64,000 nucleotides of DNA, taken from NCBI RefSeq assembly GCF_000321045.1, contig NZ_HE578948.1:376961-440960 (forward strand). Direction: 5' to 3'. The notes under the pieces were generated by a model, which ran no database searches, was not told where the DNA came from, and was given only the letters and a program-made list of their open reading frames with translations. The translations under genes were made by a program, and so were the position numbers. This DNA is from Phytobacter massiliensis JC163 (lineage in GTDB: Bacteria; Pseudomonadota; Gammaproteobacteria; Enterobacterales; Enterobacteriaceae). Within the stretch, counting starts at the first letter, position 1. Each line of letters opens with the position of its first letter. Shown here piece by piece: positions 51,561-62,439 of this stretch.

Positions 51561-54266
51561 TTAAACCCCGTACCCCATCATTTTCAGTAGCTGCTGGGCG
51601 TGTAGTACCGCATCCTGACGGTGGGCCACCCCCAGCTTCTGATACAGGTTACGAATATGCGTCTTGATGGTGGTGGCCGCCACTGCCAGCTCGCCGGCGA
51701 TCTGTTCGTTGCTGTAGCCGGAGTAGATAAGCCCCAGCACCTGCCACTCCCGCTGCGTGAGCGGGCTGGTACGGATAAGTTCCGGCACTTCCGGGTGGTT
51801 GAGCAGGCGTTCAACAAAGTTCTCATCAAAATGGGCGAATTTATGCCGGTGATGCTGATTAATATCGCGCAGGATGCGCTGGGCGCGATGCTGATCAAGC
51901 TCGGGCAGCGTGTTGAGCTGGATAAGCTGGCGTAGCTGCTGTGCCATCGCCTCGCCTTCAAGAACGAAGTGGCTAATGAATCCAGTGCGGTTAGCCAACT
52001 GCAGCGCTTCCAGCAGGACACGCTGCGCTTCGTTTTTGCGCCCTGACTGCCAGTAAAGCTGGTTGAGCAGTAGCAGGTTGCGGTTGAGATCGCTCATCAG
52101 CCGCAGGCTACGCGCATTCTCATTAAGCTCTTCCAGCACCATCTCCGCCGGATCGAAATCCCCCAGCAAAATCTGCGCCCGCGCGATATTGCGCCACTGC
52201 CCCTGCAAAAAGTGGTTATTGGCGAACTCCGGCTTCGGCGTCTGGCGCAACCACTGGGCCGCCGACTTTTTATCCCCCGTCATGTACCAGTAAATAACGC
52301 GAACTTTATCGGCGTTTGATACCCAGTCGCTGTGGTACTGACCGTTGCCCAGCAGGTTCTCCAGACGGTGAAGGTGCCCGCGGGCATTGTCGAGGTCGCC
52401 CCGCGCCAGCGAGTTTTGAATAATCAGCGCCAGGCACTGCAGCTGTTGCTGCGGCTGATAGGAGGCGAGCACCTCCATTCCCTGGCGGGCCGCCGCTTCG
52501 GACTCGTCCAGCCGCGCCCATGCCCACAGAAGCTGGGCGCGAATGCGCAGCAGAAACTCATGCATCGGCAGCTGCTCAAGGTGCTGTTCGCGCACCAGGG
52601 TAAAGCCTTTTTCCTGGGTCTCCCAGGCCGCCTGCAAAAAGCCCTGAGCGAAAAGAATTTCACTCTGCTGAATCAGGCTCCACAGGGCGTAATGCCAGAC
52701 GTCATGGCGGCGCGCCATCTGCTCGGTTTGCTGCATTACCGCCAGCGAATTGGTCAGTTGGCCTTTGCAGTGCAGCACCTCGCCGTGCACCGAGGTGGCG
52801 ACGATACGGCTGTAAAAATTGGCAAGGGGCAGTTCGTCGAGGGCCACCATCGCCAGCCGCTCGGCTTCGGTGGCGTCGCCGTCGTTGATGGCCACCTGGG
52901 CGCGCAACGCATTAAAGTCGCCGTGCAGGGAGGTGTCCATCCCGGTGGTCATCTCCTGCTCGGCGCGGGCCAGCAGCGTATTGACTTCACTGTAGCGATG
53001 CTGGCTCTGCATCAGCCACGCCTGCAATAGCACGAGACGCGGGTTTTCCAGCAGGCTCTCCCACGGCAATGCTTTCAGCGAAGCTTCCAGCAGGCCAAGC
53101 TCACTGTGATTGAATAAGCCCCAGGCGTGGTTGAGCAGAATATCGCGCAGCATAGTGCCGTCGCCCGCCGCCAGCGCATGGTGAATCGCTTCGCTGGGGA
53201 AACCCTGCGCCATCCAGCTCTCCGCCGCCGCGCGATGGATAGCGGGCAGCTCCGTGGCCAGCTCCCACTGGCAGCGCTGGCGCAGAAAGTTACCGAACAG
53301 CGGGTGGTAGCTGAACCATTCGCCGGAATCATCCATGCGCTGCAAAAACAGCCCCTGGCGCTCAATCTCTTCCAGCCGCATCTGGCCGTTCTCTTCGCCG
53401 GTAACCCGCACAATCAGCGCGTCGTTCATTGAGCGCAGCAGCGAGCTTTTCAGCAGGAAGTGGCGGGTGGCGACATCAACGTTGTTGAGTACCTCATCCA
53501 CCAGATAGTCAGAAAGGTGGGTGGCGTTGATACCGGCCAGGCGACGCGCGGATTGATGTGGCGCGCCGTGATTCTGGCGCACGGAAAGGGCGATCAGCTG
53601 TAGCGCCGTCGCCCAGCCCGCCACGTCATCACACAGGCGGCCGCTCTCCGCCGCTTCAATGGGGGAGGTCAGACGGCAGTCGAAAAACTGTTTCGCTTCC
53701 TGATGGGTAAATGCCAGCTGATGGCTGCCGATTTCCAGCAGCTGTTCGCGCACGCGCAGGTTGGCGATACCCAACTGCGGCAGGTTGCGGGACAACACAA
53801 TCAGCGTCAGGTTTTCTGGCTGATGGCGTAAGAAAAAACGCATTGCTTCGTGGATAACGGGGTTCGTTATCAGGTGGTAATCGTCGATTACCAGATAGAG
53901 CGGGCGTTGCCACTCCGCCAGCTCAATAAATAGCTGAGCGAAGAGGGAGGAGAGGCTGGCGTACTGGCGCTTTTGCGCCATCACTTCGCTGCTGACGCAG
54001 TGCCCGCCGGTGGCCTGCTGGATGGCGGCGATAAAATAGCTGGCGAAGCGCTCCTGTTGGTTATCTCCTTCGTCGAGCGAGAACCAGCCCACATCGTTTT
54101 TCCCCGCAGCCCACTGGGAAATGAGCGTCGTTTTGCCGTACCCCGCGGGGCTTGTGATCAGCGCCAACCGAAAATTGTTCGCGCCGGAAAGTTTAGTCAA
54201 CAGCCGTTCACGGACCACCGTATGGTCGAGACGAACCGGGCGACTTAATTTTGACGGAATCAACAT
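51561..54266 (-). CDS. malT: Maltose regulon activator MalT
   Basis: MalT activates the mal genes when it binds maltotriose and ATP. The 901-residue protein equals E. coli: an NTPase domain with Walker [10 protein letters not shown] at 39-47 and DDYH, a helical repeat sensor domain (about 440-800), and a C-terminal LuxR-type HTH ([37 protein letters not shown]). ATG 54266 is the E. coli start, [16 protein letters not shown]. In E. coli the rtcBA RNA-repair genes lie between glpR and malT; they are absent here. Confidence 0.98.
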   Translation of the reverse strand: MLIPSKLSRPVRLDHTVVRERLLTKLSGANNFRLALITSPAGYGKTTLISQWAAGKNDVGWFSLDEGDNQQERFASYFIAAIQQATGGHCVSSEVMAQKRQYASLSSLFAQLFIELAEWQRPLYLVIDDYHLITNPVIHEAMRFFLRHQPENLTLIVLSRNLPQLGIANLRVREQLLEIGSHQLAFTHQEAKQFFDCRLTSPIEAAESGRLCDDVAGWATALQLIALSVRQNHGAPHQSARRLAGINATHLSDYLVDEVLNNVDVATRHFLLKSSLLRSMNDALIVRVTGEENGQMRLEEIERQGLFLQRMDDSGEWFSYHPLFGNFLRQRCQWELATELPAIHRAAAESWMAQGFPSEAIHHALAAGDGTMLRDILLNHAWGLFNHSELGLLEASLKALPWESLLENPRLVLLQAWLMQSQHRYSEVNTLLARAEQEMTTGMDTSLHGDFNALRAQVAINDGDATEAERLAMVALDELPLANFYSRIVATSVHGEVLHCKGQLTNSLAVMQQTEQMARRHDVWHYALWSLIQQSEILFAQGFLQAAWETQEKGFTLVREQHLEQLPMHEFLLRIRAQLLWAWARLDESEAAARQGMEVLASYQPQQQLQCLALIIQNSLARGDLDNARGHLHRLENLLGNGQYHSDWVSNADKVRVIYWYMTGDKKSAAQWLRQTPKPEFANNHFLQGQWRNIARAQILLGDFDPAEMVLEELNENARSLRLMSDLNRNLLLLNQLYWQSGRKNEAQRVLLEALQLANRTGFISHFVLEGEAMAQQLRQLIQLNTLPELDQHRAQRILRDINQHHRHKFAHFDENFVERLLNHPEVPELIRTSPLTQREWQVLGLIYSGYSNEQIAGELAVAATTIKTHIRNLYQKLGVAHRQDAVLHAQQLLKMMGYGV

Positions 54267-54384
54267 AGTTATCACTTCACTGTGAGAAAAGGAGGGACAG
54301 AATTTTTTTGCGCTTCGTAATTAATAACAATAAATTCGGATAAATTCAGAGGTATTGCAAGTTATGTCCGATTCTGACGACTGT

Positions 54385-54406
54385 GAATTTGCACTATGTC
54401 ACATTT
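54385..54406 (-). promoter_or_regulatory. CRP site of the malT promoter
   Basis: On the minus strand the site reads AATGTGACATAGTGCAAATT, with the conserved TGTGAC half, very close to the E. coli malT CRP site as I remember it. It predicts cAMP-dependent activation of malT. Confidence 0.75.
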
Positions 54407-54775
54407 CTTTTTCATTTGTCGGAAAATGGCCACCCCAGCAGGGATGAGGCATGCAGGCTGGTTTGCTATAAAAATGCGCGGTGGTGAAAAAAGCGATTTC
54501 GACATTAGGTCATTCTTAAAACTATTTCAGAGCAAGACCGAAAGTAACCGCACAAATAGTGCAAAAGAAAAAAGAAACGGCAGAAAATATTATTTCCGCA
54601 AAACACGTGTGGTACTGCTTTCCTGATTTTCCTGAAACGGCATTTCATCATCTTGCCAGGCACAGATGCGAGCCGGGTGGGCGGAGCGTGTCCTTTTTGC
54701 CTGATTTACCTGGCAACAGCTTGATTCGTGTTTAAAAAAACAGCTAGTTTTAGGTGGCGACGATCACACTTTTCG

Positions 54776-54820
54776 CTCATCCCCGCTACTCCTCCCTGGT
54801 GAATCCCTGGCAGGATGAGG
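54776..54820. promoter_or_regulatory. MalT boxes of the malPQ promoter
   Basis: CTCATCCCC (54776-54784, minus-strand GGGGATGAG), CTCCTCCC (54789-54796, minus-strand GGGAGGAG) and GGATGAGG (54813-54820) match the MalT core GGGGA(T/G)GAGG. Two in one direction and one in the other recall the malP arrangement in E. coli. Confidence 0.75.
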
Positions 54821-54887
54821 AAGTCATTAAGTGAGCCGGGCACACTAGCGCTAACGTTGTTTTTCACCTACAGGATCTGAGTTCCCT

Positions 54888-57281
54888 ATGTCAAAGTCCA
54901 CTTTTAATAAAGCGCAATTCGAGGCGGCCCTGACGCGTCAGTGGCAGCATTTTGGTCTGCATGCCGCCCAGGAGATGACAACACGTCAGTGGTGGCAAGC
55001 ATTAAGCGGCGCACTGGCGGAACTGCTGGTGGCGCAGCCGCAGGCGAAACCGGCGCAGCAGCAGCGCCATGTAAACTACATCTCGATGGAGTTTCTCATT
55101 GGCCGACTGACCGGCAACAACCTGCTCAACCTGGGCTGGTATGAAGATGTTAGCGACGTGCTGCAGGGGTACGGTTTTAATCTTACCGACCTGCTGGAAG
55201 AGGAGACCGATCCGGCGCTGGGCAACGGCGGACTTGGGCGTCTGGCAGCCTGCTTCCTTGATTCTATGGCGACGGTAGGGCAACCCGCGACAGGCTACGG
55301 CCTGAATTACCAGTACGGCCTGTTTCGTCAGTCCTTCGTTGACGGCCATCAGAAAGAGGCGCCGGACGACTGGCATCGCCGTACCTATCCGTGGTTCAAC
55401 CATAACGAACAGCTTGATGTGCAGGTGGGCATTGGTGGCAAGGTAAGCAAGGAGGGGCGCTGGACGCCTGCGTTCACCATTGTGGGCGAAGCCTGGGATC
55501 TGCCGGTGTTAGGTTATCGTAACGGGGTGACACAGCCGCTGCGTCTCTGGCAGGCGACGCACGCCCATCCGTTCGATCTCACCAAATTCAACGACGGCGA
55601 CTTCCTGCGTGCTGAACAGCAGGGTATCGACGCCGAAAAACTGACCAAAGTGCTCTACCCGAACGATAACCACCAGGCGGGCAAAAAGCTGCGTTTAATG
55701 CAGCAATACTTCCAGTGCGCCTGCTCGGTTGCCGATATTCTGCGTCGCCACCATCTGGCTGGGCGTACTCTTGCCCAACTGCCGGATTTCGAAGTGATTC
55801 AGCTTAACGATACCCATCCGACTATCGCCATCCCTGAAATGCTGCGCGTCCTGATCGACGAACATCAGCTGAGCTGGGACGACGCCTGGGCCATCACCAG
55901 CAAGACCTTCGCCTACACCAACCATACCCTGATGCCGGAAGCGCTGGAGTGCTGGGATGAGAAGCTGGTGAAAGCGCTGCTGCCGCGCCATATGCAGTTA
56001 ATCAAACAGATTAACGATCGTTTCAAAACCCTGGTCGATAAAACCTGGCCTGGCGACAAGCAGGTCTGGGCGAAGCTGGCGGTGGTGCATGACAAACAGG
56101 TGCGCATGGCCAACCTGTGCGTGGTAAGCGGGTTTGCGGTGAACGGCGTAGCCGCGCTGCACTCGGACTTGGTGGTGAAAGATCTGTTCCCGGAGTACCA
56201 CCAGCTCTGGCCGAACAAATTCCACAACGTGACCAACGGCATTACGCCACGTCGCTGGATCAAGCAGTGCAACCCGGCGCTGGCGGCGCTGCTGGATAAA
56301 ACGCTGAAAAAAGAGTGGGCCAACGATCTCGACCAGCTCATTCATCTGGAAAAGTATGCCGACGACGCGAAATTCCGCGCCAAATACCGCGCCATCAAAC
56401 AGGACAACAAAGTGCGGCTGGCGGCGTTTGTGAAAGCGCGCACCGGCATTGAGATCAACCCGCACGCGCTGTTTGATATCCAGATTAAGCGCCTGCACGA
56501 GTACAAGCGTCAGCACCTGAACCTGCTGCATATCGTGGCGCTTTATAAAGAGATCCGCGAGAACCCGCAGGCGAACCGCGTACCGCGCGTTTTCCTCTTC
56601 GGCGCGAAAGCGGCACCCGGTTATTACCTGGCGAAAAACATTATCTATGCCATTAATAAAGTGGCAGAGGTCATTAACAACGACCCGCAGGTTGGTGACA
56701 AGCTGAAAGTGGTATTCCTGCCGGACTACTGCGTCTCGGCGGCCGAGCGGATGATTCCGGCGGCGGATGTCTCGGAGCAGATCTCGACCGCAGGCAAAGA
56801 GGCCTCCGGCACGGGCAATATGAAGCTGGCGCTTAACGGCGCGCTGACCGTCGGAACGCTGGACGGGGCCAACGTGGAGATCGCCGAGCAGGTAGGCGAT
56901 GAGAATATCTTTATCTTCGGCCATACCGTGGAAGAGGTGAAGGCGCTGAAAGCCAAAGGCTACGACCCGGTGAAATGGCGTAAAAAAGACAACGTGCTGG
57001 ATGCGGTGCTCAAAGAGCTGGAGAGCGGGAAATACAGCGACGGCGATAAACACGCTTTCGACCAGATGCTGCACAGCATCGGCAAACAGGGCGGCGATCC
57101 GTACCTGGTGCTGGCGGACTTTGCCGCCTACGTAGAAGCGCAAAGACGCGTCGATGAGCTGTACCGTGATGAAGAAGCCTGGACGCGTGCGGCCATCCTC
57201 AACACCGCACGCTGCGGTATGTTCAGCTCGGATCGTTCTATCCGCGATTACCAGCAACGCATCTGGCAGGCGAAACGCTAA
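54888..57281 (+). CDS. malP: Maltodextrin phosphorylase MalP
   Basis: MalP phosphorolyses linear maltodextrins to glucose-1-phosphate in the cytoplasm. The 797-residue GT35 protein has E. coli length, with [38 protein letters not shown] and the PLP-lysine motif [20 protein letters not shown]. It lacks a large regulatory N-terminus. malQ follows after 8 bp. Confidence 0.98.
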   Translation: MSKSTFNKAQFEAALTRQWQHFGLHAAQEMTTRQWWQALSGALAELLVAQPQAKPAQQQRHVNYISMEFLIGRLTGNNLLNLGWYEDVSDVLQGYGFNLTDLLEEETDPALGNGGLGRLAACFLDSMATVGQPATGYGLNYQYGLFRQSFVDGHQKEAPDDWHRRTYPWFNHNEQLDVQVGIGGKVSKEGRWTPAFTIVGEAWDLPVLGYRNGVTQPLRLWQATHAHPFDLTKFNDGDFLRAEQQGIDAEKLTKVLYPNDNHQAGKKLRLMQQYFQCACSVADILRRHHLAGRTLAQLPDFEVIQLNDTHPTIAIPEMLRVLIDEHQLSWDDAWAITSKTFAYTNHTLMPEALECWDEKLVKALLPRHMQLIKQINDRFKTLVDKTWPGDKQVWAKLAVVHDKQVRMANLCVVSGFAVNGVAALHSDLVVKDLFPEYHQLWPNKFHNVTNGITPRRWIKQCNPALAALLDKTLKKEWANDLDQLIHLEKYADDAKFRAKYRAIKQDNKVRLAAFVKARTGIEINPHALFDIQIKRLHEYKRQHLNLLHIVALYKEIRENPQANRVPRVFLFGAKAAPGYYLAKNIIYAINKVAEVINNDPQVGDKLKVVFLPDYCVSAAERMIPAADVSEQISTAGKEASGTGNMKLALNGALTVGTLDGANVEIAEQVGDENIFIFGHTVEEVKALKAKGYDPVKWRKKDNVLDAVLKELESGKYSDGDKHAFDQMLHSIGKQGGDPYLVLADFAAYVEAQRRVDELYRDEEAWTRAAILNTARCGMFSSDRSIRDYQQRIWQAKR

Positions 57282-57289
57282 GGAAGCCT

Positions 57290-59377
57290 ATGGTGAGCAA
57301 ACGTCTCGACAACGCCGCGCTGGCGGCGGGCATTAGTCCGAATTACATCAATGCGCATGGCAAACCGCAGTCTATCGGCGCAGATACCAAACGGCGTTTG
57401 CTGGATGCCATGCACCACGCTGCCGCGACGCCCGTCGCGGTAACGCCGGTGCCGAATGTGCTGGTGTATGCCCAGGGCAAAAGAAAACAGCTGCCCATTG
57501 AAGGCGAGGGGCGCTTCGACTGGCTCATCACCACCGAAGAGGGGCAGCAGCATAAAGGGCAGATAGAGGGCGGCAAAAGTCTGACGCTGCCGACCAAACT
57601 GCCGCAGGGCTACCACACCCTGACGCTGCGCCAGGATGAGCGGCGCTGGCACTGCCGCCTGATTGTCGCGCCAAAGCGCTGCTATGAGCCGCAGGCGCTG
57701 CTGGCAGGCAAAAAGCTGTGGGGCGCCTGCGTGCAGCTCTACACGCTGCGCTCGGAAAACAACTGGGGGATCGGCGATTTTGGCGATCTCAAAGCTATGC
57801 TCGGCGAAGTGGCCCGCCGCGGCGGCGCGTTTATTGGGCTGAACCCCATCCATGCGCTTTATCCGGCGAGCCCGGAAAGCGCCAGCCCGTATAGCCCGTC
57901 GTCCCGTCGCTGGCTGAACGTGGTTTATATCGATGTGCAGGCGGTGGAAGATTTCCGCCAAAGCAAAGAGGCGCAGGCGTGGTGGAAGCTGCCTGCCACG
58001 CAACAGGCGCTGAATGAAGCGCGGGCGGAGGAGTTTGTCGACTATACCGCCGTGACCACGCTTAAGCTTGCGGCGCTGCGCCTGGCTTGGAAACAGTTTG
58101 CGGCCCGCGAAGCGGAGGATGAAGCCCGCGCCGCATTTACCGCCTTTGTGCAGCAGGAGGGCGAAAGCCTTTACTGGCAGGCGGCATTCGACGCGCTGCA
58201 CGCCAACCAGATGCAGCAGGACGCCTCCCGCTGGGGCTGGCCGGCGTGGCCGGAGGGCTATCAGTCCACCGACAGTGCGGACGTTAAGGCCTTTTGTGAA
58301 GAGTATGCCGATGAGGTGAATTTTTACCTTTGGCTGCAGTGGCTGGCCTGGAAACAGTTTGCCGAGTGCTGGCAGGTAAGCCAGGGCTACGGTATGCCTG
58401 TTGGGTTGTACCGCGACCTGGCGGTTGGCGTGGCCGAAGGCGGAGCGGAAACCTGGTGCGACCGCGAGCTGTACTGCCTGAAAGCCTCGGTAGGCGCGCC
58501 GCCGGATATCCTCGGCCCGCTCGGACAAAACTGGGGGCTGCCGCCGATGGACCCTCATATTATGGCCGCCCGGGCCTATGAGCCTTTCATCGACCTGCTG
58601 CGCGCCAATATGCAAAGCTGCGGCGCGCTGCGAATCGATCATGTGATGTCGATGCTGCGCCTGTGGTGGATCCCCTATGGCGAAACGGCGGATCAGGGGG
58701 CTTATGTCCACTATCCGGTGGACGATCTGTTGTCGATTCTCGCCCTCGAAAGCCAGCGCCATCAATGCATGGTGATTGGCGAAGACCTGGGTACCGTGCC
58801 GAAAGAGATCGTCGGTAAACTGCGTGATAGCGGCGTCTATTCGTACAAGGTGCTCTATTTCGAAGGCGACGGACACAATGGCTTTCGCGCGCCGGAAGAG
58901 TACCCCGCGCAGTCAATGGCGGTTGCCACCACCCATGACCTGCCGACCCTGCGCGGCTACTGGGAAAGCGGCGACCTGACGCTGGGTAAAACCCTGGGGC
59001 TTTATCCGGATGAAGAGATTTTGCGTGGGCTGTATGCCGACCGCGAACGGGCGAAGCAGGGGCTGCTTGACGCATTGCACAAGCACGGCTGCCTGCCAAA
59101 ACGGGTCGGGCGCAGCGCCTCACGCATGGCGATGACCGCCACGCTCAACCGCGCCATGCAGCGTTATATCGCCGACAGCAACAGCGGCCTGCTGGGCCTG
59201 CAACCGGAAGACTGGCTGAATATGGCCGGACCGGTGAATGTGCCAGGCACCAGTTCGCAGTATAAAAACTGGCGGCGTAAGCTCTCCACCTCCCTTGAAG
59301 CGATGTTCGCCGACGATGGCGTCAATAAGCTGATTAAGGATCTGGATAAGCGAAGAAAGGCGTTAAATAAGAAGTAG
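57290..59377 (+). CDS. malQ: 4-alpha-glucanotransferase (amylomaltase) MalQ
   Basis: MalQ transfers glucan segments between maltodextrins, feeding MalP and glucokinase. The 695-residue GH77 protein has PESASPYSPSSRRWLNVVYID and the nucleophile in CGALRIDHVMSMLRLWWIP. MVIGEDLGTVP holds the acid/base and THDLPTLRGYW the third carboxylate. The C-terminus is KLIKDLDKRRKALNKK. Confidence 0.98.
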   Translation: MVSKRLDNAALAAGISPNYINAHGKPQSIGADTKRRLLDAMHHAAATPVAVTPVPNVLVYAQGKRKQLPIEGEGRFDWLITTEEGQQHKGQIEGGKSLTLPTKLPQGYHTLTLRQDERRWHCRLIVAPKRCYEPQALLAGKKLWGACVQLYTLRSENNWGIGDFGDLKAMLGEVARRGGAFIGLNPIHALYPASPESASPYSPSSRRWLNVVYIDVQAVEDFRQSKEAQAWWKLPATQQALNEARAEEFVDYTAVTTLKLAALRLAWKQFAAREAEDEARAAFTAFVQQEGESLYWQAAFDALHANQMQQDASRWGWPAWPEGYQSTDSADVKAFCEEYADEVNFYLWLQWLAWKQFAECWQVSQGYGMPVGLYRDLAVGVAEGGAETWCDRELYCLKASVGAPPDILGPLGQNWGLPPMDPHIMAARAYEPFIDLLRANMQSCGALRIDHVMSMLRLWWIPYGETADQGAYVHYPVDDLLSILALESQRHQCMVIGEDLGTVPKEIVGKLRDSGVYSYKVLYFEGDGHNGFRAPEEYPAQSMAVATTHDLPTLRGYWESGDLTLGKTLGLYPDEEILRGLYADRERAKQGLLDALHKHGCLPKRVGRSASRMAMTATLNRAMQRYIADSNSGLLGLQPEDWLNMAGPVNVPGTSSQYKNWRRKLSTSLEAMFADDGVNKLIKDLDKRRKALNKK

Positions 59378-59399
59378 TGCAGGAAGGACGTTTATCCCA

Positions 59400-59434
59400 C
59401 CCTCTCCCTTTCAGGGAGAGGGCCGGGGTGAGGG
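59400..59434 (+). repeat. GC-rich palindromic repeat between malQ and gntT
   Basis: CCCTCTCCCTTTCAGGGAGA followed by GGGCCGGGGTGAGGG is a forward copy of the family. It lies between convergent genes and may act as the shared terminator. Confidence 0.9.
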
Positions 59435-59441
59435 TTGAGGG

Positions 59442-60758
59442 TTAAATCACCATATTCAGCAGCAGACAACCTACCAGGCCGCACACCGAAATAATTGTTT
59501 CCAGCGCCGACCATGACTTGATGGTCTCACCGATCGTCAGGTTGAAATACTCTTTGAACAGCCAGAAGCCCGGATCGTTAACGTGAGAGAAAATCACGCT
59601 GCCGGAGCCCACGGCGATGACCATCAGTTCCGGGCTTACGCCGGTAGTGGCGATCAGCGGGGCGGCGATACCGCCAGCGGTAATTGCCGCGACGGTTGCA
59701 GAACCGAGCGCGATACGCAGCACGGCGGCAATTGACCAGGCCATAAACAGCGGCGACAGGTTGGTTGCATGCATCAGAGAGGCGATATATTTATCCACGC
59801 CGCTATCCACCAGCACCTGCTTGAACGCGCCGCCGCCGCCGATGATCAACAGCATCATGGCGATAATCTTGATCGAACTGACCAGCGTGTCGTTGATGTC
59901 GTCCATAGAACGGCCACGGTTCAGGCCGAAGGTGAAGACGGCAATCAGCACCGCGATCATGGTTGCCATCACCGGGTCGCCGAAGAACTCCGCGTAAGGC
60001 AGAATGGCGTGGCCTTTCGGCAGCAGCATTTCAGCAACGGCGCGCAGGGCCATCAGAATCACCGGCACCAGCGCTGTCCAGACGCTCACGCCAAAGCCCG
60101 GCATCTCTTCTTCGCTAAAGGTCTTTTTATTGTAGAGCCCTTCCGGAATCGGCTTATCGATACCTTTCAGGAAGCGGGCATACACCGGGCCTGCGAGAAT
60201 AACGGTCGGAATACCCAGCAGCGTACCGTAGAGCAGCGTTTTGCCCATATCAGCATGGAAGATGGTGGCAATAGCGGTCGGACCGGGGTGCGGCGGCAGG
60301 AAGCCGTGGGTCACAGAGAGCGCGGCCGCCATCGGCACGCCGACATACAGCAGCGGAATGCGCGCGGCAGCGGCGATGGTGAAGACCAGCGGCAGCAGCA
60401 GCACGAAGCCCACTTCGTAGAACAGGGCGAAACCAACGGTAAAGCCGGTCAGTACCACGGCCCACTGAATATGCTTCTCGCCAAATTTTTCAATCAGCGT
60501 AGTGGCGATGCGCTGCGCGCCGCCGCAGTCCGCCAGCATTTTACCCAGCATCGCGCCGAAGCCCATGATCAGCGCAAGGCTGCCAAGGGTTCCGCCAACA
60601 CCGGCTTTGATTGATTTAATAACGGCATCCAGCGGCATGCCCTGCATCAGGCCGACGGCAAGCGCGACCAGAATCAGAGCGATAAATCCGTTCAATTTGA
60701 AGCGGATCATTAATAACAACAACAAGATTACACCGATAGCAACGATGACTAATGGCAT
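59442..60758 (-). CDS. gntT: High-affinity gluconate permease GntT
   Basis: GntT is a GntP-family gluconate:H+ symporter of 438 residues, the E. coli length, with about 12-14 helices. Motifs such as GGGGAFKQVLVDSGVD, LPPHPGPTAIATIFHADMG and FSHVNDPGFWLFKEYF fit. It is a paralogue of gntU. GntR-type sites lie upstream. Confidence 0.97.
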   Translation of the reverse strand: MPLVIVAIGVILLLLLMIRFKLNGFIALILVALAVGLMQGMPLDAVIKSIKAGVGGTLGSLALIMGFGAMLGKMLADCGGAQRIATTLIEKFGEKHIQWAVVLTGFTVGFALFYEVGFVLLLPLVFTIAAAARIPLLYVGVPMAAALSVTHGFLPPHPGPTAIATIFHADMGKTLLYGTLLGIPTVILAGPVYARFLKGIDKPIPEGLYNKKTFSEEEMPGFGVSVWTALVPVILMALRAVAEMLLPKGHAILPYAEFFGDPVMATMIAVLIAVFTFGLNRGRSMDDINDTLVSSIKIIAMMLLIIGGGGAFKQVLVDSGVDKYIASLMHATNLSPLFMAWSIAAVLRIALGSATVAAITAGGIAAPLIATTGVSPELMVIAVGSGSVIFSHVNDPGFWLFKEYFNLTIGETIKSWSALETIISVCGLVGCLLLNMVI

Positions 60759-60776
60759 GATTTACCTGGCCTTAAT

Positions 60777-60790
60777 TTGTTATGGGTAAC
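60777..60790. promoter_or_regulatory. GntR-like site near the gntT start
   Basis: TGTTATGGGTAACG resembles half of the TGTTACCNGTAACA palindrome and lies about 20 bp upstream of the start codon. Confidence 0.4.
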
Positions 60791-60916
60791 GTTTTTCTGT
60801 CAGCGTCTGCGATGCGCTAATAACGAGCATAACGGAGCGCTGCGGCGCCAATTCCGGCTTACATCCGCCGTCTAAAAGAATAGCTGGATGTTTTTATAAT
60901 TTTGGCGTCGCGCAAG

Positions 60917-61052
60917 ATGATACGGGTAACATTTGGCAAAAGAGAATCACCGGCCTGGTTTAAATTTGCAATCTGAGAAGCTTGTCAAAAAACAGGCAGG
61001 AAATGAGAGGAAAAAGAGGGGCAAAAAAGGACAAAAAAGATACGGGTAACAC
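60917..61052. promoter_or_regulatory. Two GntR operators upstream of gntT
   Basis: ATGATACGGGTAACAT (60917-60932) and AGATACGGGTAACACG (61037-61052) share the GATACGGGTAACA core and are 120 bp apart. The spacing would suit repression by a DNA loop, as proposed for E. coli gntT. Looping is inferred. Confidence 0.7.
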
Positions 61053-61075
61053 GTTCTCCCTGACGGGAGAACGTG
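61050..61075 (-). terminator. Hairpin after nfuA
   Basis: CACGTTCTCCC (61050-61060), loop TGAC, and GGGAGAACGTG (61065-61075) form a perfect 11-bp stem just after the nfuA stop. In the nfuA direction the first run of T comes about 11 nt later, so termination may be partial. It touches the distal GntR operator. Confidence 0.6.
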
Positions 61076-61083
61076 ATGAGACA

Positions 61084-61659
61084 TCAGTAGTAAGAGTGTT
61101 CGCCGCGCTGGTGTTCGGTCAAATCGCGCACCCCTTTCAGTTCCGGGAATTCGTTCAGCATCTGCTTCTCGATCCCTTCCTTGAGGGTCACGTCGACCAT
61201 TGAACAACCGTTGCAGCCGCCGCCAAATTGCAGGATGGCGTAGCCTTCGTCAGTGATTTCCATCAGCGTAACGCGGCCGCCGTGACCGGCAAGCTGCGGG
61301 TTGATTTGCGACTGCAGCAGGTACTCAACGCGCTCCATCAGCGGCGCGTCATCGGACACTTTACGCATTTTAGCGTTCGGCGCTTTCAGGGTGAGCTGGG
61401 AGCCGAGCTGGTCGGTAACAAAATCGATTTCCGCATCTTCCAGATACGGGGCGCTTAACTCATCGACGTAGGCGGTCAGCTGTTCGAATTTGAGGGCGGT
61501 GTCAGTGGCTTCCACTGCGTCTGGCGGGCAATAAGAGACGCCGCATTCAGCGTTCGGCGTGCCTGGATTAATCACAAACACGCGGATTTGCGTCCCTTCT
61601 TCCTGATTTGCCAGCAGTTTAGCGAAATGCGCTTGCGCGGCATCGGAGATTCGGATCAT
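61084..61659 (-). CDS. nfuA: Fe-S carrier protein NfuA
   Basis: NfuA receives and delivers [4Fe-4S] clusters, especially under oxidative stress or iron shortage. The 191-residue protein has a degenerate A-type domain (about 1-100) and a C-terminal Nfu domain with cluster ligands C149 and C152 in GGGCNGCSM. It lies upstream of gntT, transcribed in the same direction, with a hairpin and operators between. Confidence 0.98.
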   Translation of the reverse strand: MIRISDAAQAHFAKLLANQEEGTQIRVFVINPGTPNAECGVSYCPPDAVEATDTALKFEQLTAYVDELSAPYLEDAEIDFVTDQLGSQLTLKAPNAKMRKVSDDAPLMERVEYLLQSQINPQLAGHGGRVTLMEITDEGYAILQFGGGCNGCSMVDVTLKEGIEKQMLNEFPELKGVRDLTEHQRGEHSYY

Positions 61660-61671
61660 AGCAATGGCCTA

Positions 61672-61696
61672 ATAGTTGACTATTTTACTTGGTTAT
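61672..61696. promoter_or_regulatory. IscR type 1-like site upstream of nfuA
   Basis: The 25-bp segment starts ATAGTTGACTATTTT and ends GGTTAT, matching the type 1 IscR consensus at about 22 positions; the second half has ACTT where AGTC is expected. It lies 13 bp before the nfuA start. E. coli nfuA (yhgI) is an IscR target. Confidence 0.65.
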
Positions 61697-61717
61697 AATA
61701 CGCCCATCATCGAGGGT

Positions 61718-62401
61718 CTACAAGGTTCGACACAGGCACCATACCTGAACAGACGCCGCGCCGTTGCGTTTTAACAACTGACTTATCTCTGCGACGGTGC
61801 TACCGGTAGTGACGACATCATCCACGATAACCATATGGAGCCCCTGCACGGGCAATTCAAGGCGAAAGGCATTTTTCAGGTTACGTTTGCGTAGCCGCGC
61901 ACTGAGGTGGTGCTGGATAGCCGTCGGGCGAACTCTGACCATCGCCGACGGTGAATAGCGGCAGCGCAGCCAGCGAGCCAGCTCCCGGCACAGCAGATCG
62001 CTCTGGTTGTAGCCTCTGCGCCACGCTCTTCGCCGGTAAAGCGGTACGCTAATTATCATATCGGGGCGGGGGAGCACGCCTGCTGCGCGCGTATAGACCA
62101 CTTTCAGCAGCAGAAGCCGCGCCAGAGCCGCGGCCATCTCAGGGCGACGGCTGAATTTAAACTGATGTACCAGGCCGCTCAGCGGAGGACGATAGTCGCT
62201 GACGGCAACCATAGCGTGCCAGGCGGGTAATTTGCGCAGGCAGCGACCGCAGGGGAGAGCGGCGCTTGCGGCTGGCAGCGCGCAACACGGGCAGACGATG
62301 CCCAGCATGGCGACAGCCCGCGTGCAGCTTGAGCACAGCCCCCAGCGTGAGAGCGCAAGCGGCATTCCGCATAGCCAGCATAAGCCGGGCACTGTTAGCA
62401 T
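61718..62401 (-). CDS. gntX: ComF-family phosphoribosyltransferase-like protein GntX
   Basis: The 227-residue protein has an N-terminal double zinc-ribbon with four CxxC pairs (CWLC, CSSC, CPCC, CGRC within residues 8-55) and a type I phosphoribosyltransferase domain with VIVDDVVTTGST at about 191-202. It matches ComF-type proteins linked to DNA uptake and use in other bacteria. Its role in enterobacteria is not settled. It is divergent from bioH, as in E. coli. Confidence 0.95.
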   Translation of the reverse strand: MLTVPGLCWLCGMPLALSRWGLCSSCTRAVAMLGIVCPCCALPAASAALPCGRCLRKLPAWHAMVAVSDYRPPLSGLVHQFKFSRRPEMAAALARLLLLKVVYTRAAGVLPRPDMIISVPLYRRRAWRRGYNQSDLLCRELARWLRCRYSPSAMVRVRPTAIQHHLSARLRKRNLKNAFRLELPVQGLHMVIVDDVVTTGSTVAEISQLLKRNGAASVQVWCLCRTL

Positions 62402-62439
62402 AGTTAACCTCCCTGTTTAAACAACGAGAACAATAACTG

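Larger units (their letters stand above)
54267..54887. other. malT–malP divergent control region
   Basis: The 621-bp AT-rich gap holds a CRP site for malT near its left end and MalT boxes for malPQ near its right. A 76-codon frame at 54396-54626 crosses the malT promoter and has no coding character. The middle (about 54420-54770) shows nothing else identifiable. Confidence 0.7.
60759..61083. other. gntT upstream region
   Basis: The 325-bp gap holds the gntT promoter and leader, three GntR-like sites, a purine-rich tract (60986-61040) and a hairpin after nfuA. No coding frame is supported. Confidence 0.7.

Noticed and set aside
54396-54626. 76-codon open frame in the malT–malP gap
   Set aside because: It runs over the malT promoter and CRP site, has no ribosome site and no family resemblance.
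57278-58876. 532-codon open frame antisense to malQ
   Set aside because: It is fully covered by malQ, whose catalytic motifs are intact, and it shows no domain.
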